The position numbers and the translations under genes are program-made. This document shows, piece after piece, positions 1 to 6,951 of a DNA stretch of 19,823 nt (position 1 is its first letter; each line of letters starts with the position of its first letter). The stretch comes from Syntrophomonas sp. UBA4911 (GTDB lineage: Bacteria > Bacillota > Syntrophomonadia > Syntrophomonadales > Syntrophomonadaceae). Location: positions 1-19,823 of the forward strand of contig DHCD01000004.1 of NCBI GenBank assembly GCA_002398105.1. Direction: 5' to 3'. Below the pieces are notes generated by a model that ran no database searches, was not told the origin of the DNA, and worked only from the letters and a program-made list of their open reading frames with translations.

Positions 1-100
1 ATTTGTGGTTATTTTTTCATTATTTAAATGATATTGAATAGTTATTGGAGTTAGAAGGAATCATAAAGATGAAAAATATTTTTCTTGGAAAGGAGTTTTT

Positions 101-433
101 TTGGTGCTAGGTACGATTGTACGTTTTATAGTATCCGCCCTGGTTTTACTGTTAATAGGTTACCTGCTTCCCGGGATTACCGTATCCGGCTTTGTCGGAG
201 CGTTGATTGCCGCCGTAGTTATCGCAATTCTGGGATACATTGTGGAAAGTATCCTGGGGGATAGAGTTTCTCCCCGCTCCCGTGGAATAGTAGGCTTTAT
301 TACCGCCGCCGTGGTTATCTATGTAGCCCAGTTTATCGTCCCTAATTACCTGTCGGTATCATTACTGGGCAGTCTCCTGGCAGCTTTCGTAATCGGGCTG
401 GTGGATGCCTTTATTCCAACTGAGCTTCGCTAA
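101..433 (+). CDS. Small four-helix membrane protein, phage holin family 4 / YvlD-like (PF04020-type)
   Basis: 110-residue, almost entirely hydrophobic protein. Four membrane segments are visible at about residues 5-24, 28-50, 62-80 and 85-104, joined by a short charged loop (GDRVSPRSRG, 53-62). The LPGI...GF..ALIAA pattern at 23-38 is typical of the family annotated as 'phage holin family 4' and including Bacillus YvlD. Despite the name, these are usually chromosomal envelope proteins of unknown function, and nothing phage-like lies nearby. The start is TTG at 101 or GTG at 104; the Shine-Dalgarno AAGGAG ends at 95 and favours GTG slightly by spacing. The gene stands alone, closed by a strong hairpin terminator. 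Family assignment is by pattern recognition; no function can be inferred. Confidence 0.8.
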   Translation: MVLGTIVRFIVSALVLLLIGYLLPGITVSGFVGALIAAVVIAILGYIVESILGDRVSPRSRGIVGFITAAVVIYVAQFIVPNYLSVSLLGSLLAAFVIGLVDAFIPTELR

Positions 434-451
434 GAGAGAAGAAATATTTTG

Positions 452-490
452 ATTTATAGACCAGTTTCCATGCTGGTCTATAAATTTTTA
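452..490 (+). terminator. Rho-independent terminator after the YvlD-like gene
   Basis: A perfect 13-bp stem (452-464 ATTTATAGACCAG with 473-485) encloses an 8-nt loop and is followed by a T run at 485-489. It lies 19 nt after the stop codon and separates this gene from tatA. Confidence 0.88.
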
Positions 491-531
491 TTGTCAGTCA
501 GGTAAGTTTCCCCGGCCGGGATGGAAAAGCA

Positions 532-560
532 TTGAACTTATGATTAAAGCAAAGTACAAT
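532..560 (+). promoter_or_regulatory. Sigma-A-type promoter for tatA
   Basis: TTGAAC (532-537), a 17-bp spacer, and TACAAT (555-560). The predicted RNA start is near 567, about 42 nt before the tatA ATG at 609. The promoter therefore lies inside the longer reading frame that opens at 540, which argues against that upstream start. No experimental support. Confidence 0.55.
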
Positions 561-608
561 GTAAAAAGTAACCGGTTTCGACTTGGAGGATTAATAGGGG
601 GAAGGAAT

Positions 609-893
609 ATGTATGGCTTCATCGGTAATATCGGACCCTGGGAACTTATATTTATACTGGTTATAGCTCTGATTGTTGTCGGCCCGGGAAAGCTTCCCGA
701 AGTTGCCAAATCAATGGGCAAAGCATTAAATGAGTTCAAAAAAACTACCAGTGGAGTCCAAAAAGAGTTCCAGGATGCAATAAAAATTGACCAATCTCCG
801 GTTGATAAGCCTGCTCAGCCTATAACCCAGGCCCAGGAATTTAAGACGGAAAATGCGGAACCGGAGGATAAAACGGAAACCAGCAATAATTAA
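609..893 (+). CDS. tatA: Sec-independent (twin-arginine) translocase subunit TatA/E
   Basis: 94-residue TatA-type component of the twin-arginine pathway, which exports folded proteins across the cytoplasmic membrane. Residues 1-22 form the short N-terminal membrane helix (GPWELIFILVIALIVVGPG); the hinge and start of the amphipathic helix follow as GPGKLPEVAKSMGKALNEFK. The C-terminal third is polar, rich in Glu, Lys and Gln, and presumably disordered. The GP.KLPE motif is diagnostic for the TatA/B family; the short length suits TatA rather than TatB. ATG 609 is chosen because GGGGAAGG at 597-605 sits just upstream and a promoter overlaps the longer frame. No tatC is in the window, so its partner must be encoded elsewhere. 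Confidence 0.92.
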   Translation: MYGFIGNIGPWELIFILVIALIVVGPGKLPEVAKSMGKALNEFKKTTSGVQKEFQDAIKIDQSPVDKPAQPITQAQEFKTENAEPEDKTETSNN

Positions 894-913
894 AAAAATG
901 CCGATTTAATATA

Positions 914-1013
914 CTCTTATCCAGAGAGGTGGAGGGACTGGCCCGATGAAACCCGGCAACCGCCTGTTAAGGTATGGTGCCAATTCCTGCAGGAATATCC
1001 TGGCAGATGAGAG
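914..1013 (+). ncRNA. SAM-I (S-box) riboswitch aptamer
   Basis: The class I SAM aptamer core is present: GAGGTGGAGGGACTGGCCC (925-943) followed by GATGAAACCCGGCAACC (945-961), then the P3/P4 arms with GGTGCCAATTCCTGC and the closing GCAGATGAGAGG. Helix P1 forms between CTCTTAT (914-920) and ATGAGAG (1007-1013), with one G-U pair. In this family, SAM binding stabilises P1 and lets the downstream terminator form. It lies between tatA and the methionine synthase gene and controls the 1085-6062 operon. I could not place a convincing sigma-A promoter upstream; it would have to lie in or just after the 3' end of tatA. Confidence 0.96.
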
Positions 1014-1027
1014 GCGAAGATAATTTG

Positions 1028-1052
1028 AGCCCCTCGTTTTAGAGGGGCTTTT
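1028..1052 (+). terminator. Riboswitch expression-platform terminator
   Basis: AGCCCCTC (1028-1035) pairs with GAGGGGCT (1042-1049) around a 6-nt loop and runs into TTTT. It starts 14 nt after the aptamer and 32 nt before the metH ATG, the usual layout of a transcription-attenuating SAM riboswitch. GAGG in the 3' strand of P1 can pair with CCTC in the left arm, which suggests the antiterminator, but I did not work out the full alternative fold. Confidence 0.9.
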
Positions 1053-1084
1053 ATTATAACCTTTTTAAAGGGGGAGAGTTTAGA

Positions 1085-3583
1085 ATGAAGCCTGATTTAT
1101 TGGATTTATTGAAAGAAAGGGTTTTGATACTGGATGGAGCCATGGGCACCATGCTTCAGGAACAGGGCATGACGCCCGGTCAGTGCCCGGAATTGTTCGG
1201 CATTGAAAATCCTCGAATGTTAAGCCATATACACCGGCAATATGTTGAGGCTGGTTCAGATATAATAGAGACCAACACCTTTGGTGGGAATCGCTTTAAA
1301 CTGGCCGAGTATGGCCTGCAGGACCGGGTGGAGGAGATCAACGGCGAAGCGGTGGGCATAGCCCGCCGGAGCGCCGGCGGCCAAGCCCTGGTGGCCGCCT
1401 CTATAGGACCCAGCGGCAAATTATTGTCGCCTATGGGCGATATGGATTTTGATCAATTGTACGACGCGTTTGCTGAACAGGTGAAAGCCTGTGAAAAAGC
1501 GGGCGCGGATCTTATCTCCATTGAAACCATGACTGATATTGGCGAGGCCAGGATCGCTTTGATAGCTGCCCGCCAGAATACCCGTTTGCCGGTTATAGCT
1601 CATCTCAGTTTCGAAAGCAACGGCCGGACCATGATGGGAACTGATCCGGTGACGGCCTTATTGACCCTGGAGGCTTTGCAGCCCCTGGCTATAGGCGCTA
1701 ATTGTTCCGGAGGGGCCCGGGAACTATTGCCGGTAATTGAGAATATGGGGCATTATGCCAGTGTATATCTGTCAGTGGAGCCCAATGCCGGTTTGCCTTT
1801 ATTGATTGACGGCGAAACGGTCTTCCCCGACAGTCCGGAGGAAATGGCGGAATATGCCCTGCGTTTGCGCGATGCCGGGGCCGGAATAATCGGAGGCTGC
1901 TGCGGAACCACCCCGGCTCATATCAAGGCTATAGCCGGTGTTCTGCGGGGAGTGCCGTCCTTAAAGCGCATAAAACGTAAAATTTTTGCGCTCACCTCCC
2001 GCAGCCGCCAGGTAATGATCGGAAAGGAACAGGAGCTGGCTTATATCGGGGAACGGATTAATCCCACCGCGCGCAAAAAACTGGCCGCCGACATTAAAGC
2101 CGGACAAATGCTCCTGGTGGCCGATGAGGCTCGCCAACAGGTGTCGGCGGGCGCGCCGGTACTGGATATCAACATGGGGGTACCGGGAATTGACGAGGCC
2201 CTGGCAATGAAGCAAGCGGTCGCTTCGGTTCAGGCCGCGGTAGATGTGCCCATAGCGATAGATTCCACCGATGCGGCCGCAGTGGAAGCAGCTCTGAAGA
2301 ATTTCGTGGGCCGGCCGTTGATCAATTCGACTACCGGAGAAGACCGCCAACTGGATAAGATATTGCCTTTGGCCAAAAAATACGGAGCGGCAGTCCTGGG
2401 GCTATGTCTGGATGAAAAGGGCATACCCGACCAGGCTGAGGGCCGTCTGGAAATCGCCCGTAAAATATGTAAAAAGGCCAAAGAGTATGGCCTGCGCGAA
2501 GAAGACATATATATCGACTGCTTGGTTAAGACCGCCAGCGCCGAGCAGGGGCAGGTTATGGAAACCATTACTGCTCTGGGCCGGGTTAAAGAGGAATTGG
2601 GAGTAGGGACGGTGCTGGGGGTGAGCAATGTCTCCCACGGTCTGCCGGCCCGGGATATACTGAATTCAACTTATCTGGCTATGGCTCTGCTGGCTGGTTT
2701 GGACCTTCCCATTATCAACCCCTTTGAGGAAAGGATGCAGGATACCATGATGGCGGCAGGAGTGCTGCTCAACCGCGATAATAATTGTTCCGCCTTTATC
2801 AATAAATATAAGGACCGTAAAGGAGGAGCGGGCGGCGGCGGCAAACCCCGGCACAGCATATGTGAGCGTTGCAACATACCCGACTTGATGGCCGCTCCGG
2901 TCTTAGCCGGCAATGAATCTGAAGACAATACTCCGGATTTAAAGGACCAGGTTTTATCAATTAACGAACAATTAAAAATGGCGGTTCTGGAGGGAAACCA
3001 GGAAGGTATTGGCAAACTGTTGGATAAAGCTCTCAATGAACAGCACCTGAATCCGCTGGATCTTGTTAATCAGGGCTTAATTCCCGGCATAGAAGAAGCG
3101 GGAGAGAGGTATGACCGCAAGCAGTACTTTTTACCCCAATTGATGATGGCGGCGGAAACCATGAAAAAAGCCTTCACTATAGTTAAACCGCTATTGAGTC
3201 AACAGGCCGGTCAAAGCCAGGGTACGATTATTATGGCTACGGTTGAAGGGGATATACATGACATCGGCAAAAATATCGTCTGCGTTTTGCTGGAGAACTA
3301 TGGATTCCGGGTAATTGATCTGGGCAAGGACGTAAAGCCGGAAGTCATTATTGATGCCGCCGCCAGGGAGGGGGCGGATATAATCGGGCTCAGTGCCTTA
3401 ATGACCACTACCATGCCGGCTATGAAAAAGGTGATTGAACAGGTCCGGGCGTGTGAGTTGAACTGCAAAATCATGGTCGGAGGAGCGGTGCTGACCCCCG
3501 ACTATGCCGACAGCATAGGTGCCGATGCCTATTCTGAAGATGCCCGGGCGGCCGTGCTGGCAGCCCGGAAACTACTGAATTAA
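1085..3583 (+). CDS. metH: Cobalamin-dependent methionine synthase, core form without the AdoMet activation domain
   Basis: 832 residues. It transfers a methyl group from methyltetrahydrofolate to homocysteine through a corrinoid. Domain order: homocysteine S-methyltransferase barrel (about 1-295) with zinc ligands Cys207 (GANC) and Cys272-Cys273 (GGCCGT); pterin-binding barrel (about 315-575; IGERINPTARKK, INSTTGE); a Gly-rich linker with HSICERC (580-600); a helical cobalamin cap (about 622-705); a Rossmann B12 domain with DIHDIG at 723-728, where His725 is the expected lower cobalt ligand. The protein ends after the B12 domain, whereas E. coli MetH (about 1,230 residues) continues into an AdoMet-dependent reactivation domain. 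Re-reduction of cob(II)alamin must therefore be done by another protein or not at all. First gene after the SAM riboswitch; 15 nt separate it from the next gene. A related corrinoid methyltransferase is a less likely alternative, given the intact homocysteine zinc site and the context. Confidence 0.93.
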   Translation: MKPDLLDLLKERVLILDGAMGTMLQEQGMTPGQCPELFGIENPRMLSHIHRQYVEAGSDIIETNTFGGNRFKLAEYGLQDRVEEINGEAVGIARRSAGGQALVAASIGPSGKLLSPMGDMDFDQLYDAFAEQVKACEKAGADLISIETMTDIGEARIALIAARQNTRLPVIAHLSFESNGRTMMGTDPVTALLTLEALQPLAIGANCSGGARELLPVIENMGHYASVYLSVEPNAGLPLLIDGETVFPDSPEEMAEYALRLRDAGAGIIGGCCGTTPAHIKAIAGVLRGVPSLKRIKRKIFALTSRSRQVMIGKEQELAYIGERINPTARKKLAADIKAGQMLLVADEARQQVSAGAPVLDINMGVPGIDEALAMKQAVASVQAAVDVPIAIDSTDAAAVEAALKNFVGRPLINSTTGEDRQLDKILPLAKKYGAAVLGLCLDEKGIPDQAEGRLEIARKICKKAKEYGLREEDIYIDCLVKTASAEQGQVMETITALGRVKEELGVGTVLGVSNVSHGLPARDILNSTYLAMALLAGLDLPIINPFEERMQDTMMAAGVLLNRDNNCSAFINKYKDRKGGAGGGGKPRHSICERCNIPDLMAAPVLAGNESEDNTPDLKDQVLSINEQLKMAVLEGNQEGIGKLLDKALNEQHLNPLDLVNQGLIPGIEEAGERYDRKQYFLPQLMMAAETMKKAFTIVKPLLSQQAGQSQGTIIMATVEGDIHDIGKNIVCVLLENYGFRVIDLGKDVKPEVIIDAAAREGADIIGLSALMTTTMPAMKKVIEQVRACELNCKIMVGGAVLTPDYADSIGADAYSEDARAAVLAARKLLN

Positions 3584-3598
3584 GGGGAGGGGAATTAA

Positions 3599-4816
3599 AT
3601 GGCATACCAGAAGACCTATGAGGAGATCAATGAGAAAATAAAACGGGGCGAAGCGGTTGTAGTAACAGCTGAGGAAGTCATCGACATTGTTGCTCAGGAA
3701 GGAATGGAAAAAGCCGCCCGGGAGATAGATGTGGTTACCACCGGCACCTTTGGGCCGATGTGTTCTTCCGGAGTTTTTCTGAACTTCGGACATTCCAAAC
3801 CGCGCATAAAGATGCAGAAGGTATGGCTCAACGGAGTTGAAGCCTATAGCGGGATTGCTGCGGTCGATGCCTATCTGGGAGCCGCCCAGTTGCCGGAAAA
3901 CGACCCTGAAAACAAGGTTTACCCTGGTCGTTTCAGCTATGGCGGAGGGCATGTTATTCACGACCTGCTGGCCGGCAAGGATATTCGTTTGGAGGCGACT
4001 GCTTACGGCACCGACTGTTATCCCAATAAAAAAGTAGATACTATTATCAGGCTGGAAGACCTTAATGAGGCTATTTTATTTAACCCCCGCAATGCTTATC
4101 AGAACTACAGCTGCGCGGTGAACTTGAGCGAGCGCACCCTATATACTTATATGGGTATCCTTAAACCGCAGCTGGGCAATGCCAGCTATTCCACCTCCGG
4201 GCAGCTGAGCCCGCTGCTCAATGATCCCTATTACAGAACTATAGGGGTGGGAACGCGAATATTTTTGGGCGGGGGCATAGGTTATGTGGCCTGGAACGGC
4301 ACCCAGCATCATCCCAATGTTTTGCGGGGAGAAAACGGTGTTCCCAAAGTCGGCGCCGGTACCCTGGCGGTTATAGGCGATTTGAAGCAGATGGATCCCA
4401 ATTGGCTGGTAGGCTTGAGCTATATCGGCTATGGCGCTACTATGGCGGTAGGTATCGGCATACCCATTCCCATTCTGGACGAAGAGATACTGTATTATGC
4501 CGCGGTAAAAGACGAAGATATCTATTGCCCGATAGTGGATTACAGCGAACAATATCCTTACGGCAAAGATATGGATCTGGGTTTTGCCAGTTTTAAAGAA
4601 CTTAAAAATGGGAAAATAACCATCAATGGCAAGGGAGTCATCACTACCCCCCAGTCCAGTATTTTCAGGGCGCGTAAAATTGCGGGCATGCTGAAAAAAT
4701 GGATTCAGACCGGCAGCTTTGAATTGAGCAGACCGGTAGCCCCGCTGCCTTCGGCAGATGCTGATATTGAATTTAAGTCCATTCCCGAGCGCAGCCCCAA
4801 TGGTAATAATAAATGA
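3599..4816 (+). CDS. Homocysteine biosynthesis protein, COG1900/DUF39 family
   Basis: 405-residue protein of the DUF39 (COG1900) family. From published work on methanogens and sulfate reducers as I recall it, this family converts aspartate semialdehyde plus sulfide to homocysteine together with an NIL-ferredoxin, bypassing O-acyl-homoserine sulfhydrylation. Visible family-like segments include GTFGPMCSSG (49-58), YGGGHVIHDLLAG (114-126), YGTDCYPNKK (136-145), FLGGGIGYVAWNGTQHHP (222-239) and GTLAVIGDLKQMDP (254-267). Cys55 and Cys140 are the best candidates for the two catalytic cysteines; Cys172 and Cys310 are further ones. There is no CBS-domain extension of the kind some archaeal members carry. 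GGGGAGG precedes ATG 3599 at good spacing. It sits between metH and the ferredoxin in a SAM-repressed operon, which fits homocysteine supply. Confidence 0.9.
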   Translation: MAYQKTYEEINEKIKRGEAVVVTAEEVIDIVAQEGMEKAAREIDVVTTGTFGPMCSSGVFLNFGHSKPRIKMQKVWLNGVEAYSGIAAVDAYLGAAQLPENDPENKVYPGRFSYGGGHVIHDLLAGKDIRLEATAYGTDCYPNKKVDTIIRLEDLNEAILFNPRNAYQNYSCAVNLSERTLYTYMGILKPQLGNASYSTSGQLSPLLNDPYYRTIGVGTRIFLGGGIGYVAWNGTQHHPNVLRGENGVPKVGAGTLAVIGDLKQMDPNWLVGLSYIGYGATMAVGIGIPIPILDEEILYYAAVKDEDIYCPIVDYSEQYPYGKDMDLGFASFKELKNGKITINGKGVITTPQSSIFRARKIAGMLKKWIQTGSFELSRPVAPLPSADADIEFKSIPERSPNGNNK

Positions 4817-4836
4817 TAGGAACAGGAGGGAGAAGT

Positions 4837-5259
4837 ATGAAAAACAGGGTGGTATGTTATTTTTCCACCGCGCAATCGGAGCAGCCCATCATCTATCAAC
4901 TGATTAAAAACCACGATCTGATCGTAAATATATTAAAGGCTGACATCAATCCCCAAAAGGAAGGCTATCTGGTAGTCGAGCTGGAAGGTAGCCGGGACAA
5001 ATACAAGGCCGGAATTGAGTACCTGAAAAGCCTGGGGATAAAGGTGGAGCCTTTGAGTGAAACCGTGATCTGGAGCGAGGAAATCTGTATTCAGTGTGGC
5101 GCCTGTCCCTCTTTTTGCCCCACCAAGGCCTTGGACCTGGACCGGGAGACCATGATGGTATCATTTGATAACTCCAAGTGCGTTATTTGTGGCATGTGCC
5201 TGGATTGCTGCCCCACCCGGGCCATAAAGCTGTATTTTGAAATCAGGGAAGCAGTATAG
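4837..5259 (+). CDS. NIL-domain 2[4Fe-4S] ferredoxin, electron donor for homocysteine synthesis
   Basis: 140 residues. The N-terminal part (about 1-75) is an NIL domain, a small ACT-like fold also found in methionine ABC transporters, and may sense or bind a ligand. The C-terminal part (82-132) carries two complete CxxCxxCxxxCP cluster motifs: Cys84/87/90/94 and Cys115/118/121/125, with an extra Cys124. The methanogen homologue acts with the DUF39 protein in making homocysteine, presumably as the electron carrier. I start at ATG 4837, preceded by AGGAGGG at 4824-4830; an in-frame ATG at 4813 has no ribosome site and overlaps the previous stop. The preceding gene ends 20 nt upstream and the next begins 8 nt downstream, so co-transcription is near certain. 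Confidence 0.93.
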   Translation: MKNRVVCYFSTAQSEQPIIYQLIKNHDLIVNILKADINPQKEGYLVVELEGSRDKYKAGIEYLKSLGIKVEPLSETVIWSEEICIQCGACPSFCPTKALDLDRETMMVSFDNSKCVICGMCLDCCPTRAIKLYFEIREAV

Positions 5260-5267
5260 GGGTTCTT

Positions 5268-6062
5268 ATGGATAGAGAGCAGGAATATGTGGACCGTACC
5301 TATCGTTCCCTGCATCGGGCCGGTGATCTGCATTATTTCAATATTCGATTCAAACAAAGTGATCTGGCTATCGGGGTGGACCAGGCAAGTTACTCCGATA
5401 GCCTTCTGTTGTTATGCCAAGACGCATTGCTGCGCCTGTGGAGGCAGTTGGAAGATTACATTCGGCTGCAGCCGGAATTCCTGAGCGCCCTGGTACCGAT
5501 CAAGCTTCTTCCCGAGGCGCCGGAATCAGCCCGCAAAATGGCGGCGGCGGCTTTTAAGGCTGAAGTGGGGCCGATGGCGGCAGTTGCCGGAACATTCGCC
5601 CAGGCTATGGGAGAAATATTAAGCAGCCGGTGTCGGGAATATGTGATTGAAAATGGCGGAGATATCTATATGCACACTCTACGTCCCCGCAATGTGGCGG
5701 TCTTTGCCGGACCTTCACCATTCAGCTGTAAAATAGGACTGAAGATATATCCCCAAGAAGGCCCTTTAAGCATTTGCACCTCTTCCGGTACGGTAGGGCC
5801 CAGTCTTAGTTTCGGACAGGCGGATGCGGTGGTGATAAAAGCCGGAGACGCCGCCCTGGCCGATGCGGTGGCAACAGGCGCCGCCAATCGGGTTCAAAAT
5901 GAAAATGATTTGCTTAAGGCCATAGATTACGTGAAAAATATCAGTGGGGTAGCAGGTATCCTGGCGGTCAAGAACGATAAGATGGCCGCCTGGGGCGCAA
6001 TAGAGTTGGGACCTTTATCCGGAGAGGAGAAAAATTTGCCGAGATTGATGGCAGATAAGTGA
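5268..6062 (+). CDS. UPF0280 (COG2122) protein, ApbE-like fold, implicated in sulfide assimilation to homocysteine
   Basis: 264 residues, matching the UPF0280 family from the YR..L opening (12-15) to the C-terminal WGAIELGPL. Conserved-looking blocks: GPMAAVAGTFAQAMGE (101-116), ENGGDIYM (128-135), CTSSGTVGPSLSFGQAD (170-186) and DAALADAVATGAANRV (195-209). The GGD and T-S-G/ADA arrangement resembles ApbE flavin transferases, and the family is thought to share that fold, but I see no proof of flavin transfer. In Methanosarcina a COG2122 protein has been linked to efficient sulfide use for homocysteine synthesis. Last gene of the SAM-riboswitch operon, 8 nt after the ferredoxin. The biochemical reaction remains unclear; the pathway assignment rests on family and context. 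Confidence 0.87.
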   Translation: MDREQEYVDRTYRSLHRAGDLHYFNIRFKQSDLAIGVDQASYSDSLLLLCQDALLRLWRQLEDYIRLQPEFLSALVPIKLLPEAPESARKMAAAAFKAEVGPMAAVAGTFAQAMGEILSSRCREYVIENGGDIYMHTLRPRNVAVFAGPSPFSCKIGLKIYPQEGPLSICTSSGTVGPSLSFGQADAVVIKAGDAALADAVATGAANRVQNENDLLKAIDYVKNISGVAGILAVKNDKMAAWGAIELGPLSGEEKNLPRLMADK

Positions 6063-6175
6063 AGAAATAGGTCGATTTCCATAAAAATTCAGGGAATGGG
6101 GGCAGGATTTATTCCCCTGGTGTGGAATTAAAGATTGATTGACAATATGTTTGATTAAGGGGAGGAATGTAACCC

Positions 6176-6922
6176 ATGAACTGTGAAGCTGTGGTTCAAC
6201 ATCTGGTCACTTGGTTGCGGGAAAAAGTACATGAAGCCGGTGCTGCGGGTGTGGTGCTGGGTGTCAGTGGGGGTGTTGACTCGGCGGTAGCAGCAGTCCT
6301 GGCCCAAAAAGCTTTCCCCGATAACTGCATAGCTCTGCTCTTGCCCTGTGGAAGCCGTATTGAAGACTTGGTGCATAGCCAGCTATTATTGGAGAAGTTC
6401 AGGATACCTTACCGGGTGGTGGAATTGGACAATGCCTACCAGCTTCTGGTGACCCAGTTCGAATCATTTTTAAAACTGGATGGCTGGAAAGGGCGGCTAC
6501 TGCGCTCCAATTTAAAACCGCGCCTGCGTATGACGACCCTTTATTATTCGGCTCAGGCCCGGGGTTATTTAGTCCTGGGCACCAGCAACCAAAGTGAGAT
6601 CAGAGTGGGCTATTCCACCAAATATGGCGACACCGGAGTTGATCTTCAAATCCTGGGGGACCTGGTCAAACGGGAGGTTATAGAATTAGCCCGCTACCTG
6701 GATATCCCGGCGTTCATTATCAATAAACCTCCTTCCGGAGGACTTTGGGAAGGTCAGACGGATGAGGAGGAGATGGGCGTAACTTACCGGGAGCTTGACG
6801 ATTATATCCAATATCAAAAAGGTGAACCGCAGATAATCGCCCGCATTGAAGAGCTCATCAAGAACAGTGGGCATAAACGCCAGATGCCGCCGGTAGCATT
6901 GATTCCCCGGGAATTGCGCTAA
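6176..6922 (+). CDS. nadE: NAD synthase, ammonia-dependent type
   Basis: 248 residues. It amidates nicotinic acid adenine dinucleotide to NAD+ using ATP and ammonia, the last step of NAD synthesis. The ATP-pyrophosphatase P-loop SGGVDS is at 31-36. Family signatures are GTSNQSE (135-141), YSTKYGD (146-152) and KPPSGGLWEGQTDEEEMG (184-201); the last normally reads PSAGLW, so Ala is replaced by Gly here. There is no nitrilase-like glutaminase domain, so free ammonia or a separate amidase must supply nitrogen. GGGGAGG at 6159-6165 precedes ATG 6176. The next gene begins 29 nt downstream. The 113-nt gap upstream holds no clear promoter; TTGACA at 6139-6144 has no matching -10. Confidence 0.93.
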   Translation: MNCEAVVQHLVTWLREKVHEAGAAGVVLGVSGGVDSAVAAVLAQKAFPDNCIALLLPCGSRIEDLVHSQLLLEKFRIPYRVVELDNAYQLLVTQFESFLKLDGWKGRLLRSNLKPRLRMTTLYYSAQARGYLVLGTSNQSEIRVGYSTKYGDTGVDLQILGDLVKREVIELARYLDIPAFIINKPPSGGLWEGQTDEEEMGVTYRELDDYIQYQKGEPQIIARIEELIKNSGHKRQMPPVALIPRELR

Positions 6923-6951
6923 AATAACCGCTTCAGGGAGGAACAACGGTT

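Noticed and set aside
101..433. Prophage remnant, suggested by the 'phage holin' family name
   Set aside because: The family is chromosomal in many Firmicutes, and no lysis, structural or integrase gene is nearby.
494..739. Open frame on the minus strand opposite tatA
   Set aside because: It is the complement of tatA and its promoter, with no recognisable protein pattern or ribosome site.
2402..3036. Several long minus-strand frames inside metH
   Set aside because: They overlap each other and a clearly coding, domain-complete gene; compositional shadows.
6090..6119. Hairpin CAGGGAAT/ATTCCCCTG after the UPF0280 gene as a terminator
   Set aside because: Only 6-9 imperfect pairs with a 13-nt loop and no T run; too weak to call, although a terminator is expected here.
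6139..6167. TTGACA upstream of nadE as a promoter
   Set aside because: No acceptable -10 at 16-18 bp; the region there is GAGGAA, part of the ribosome site.
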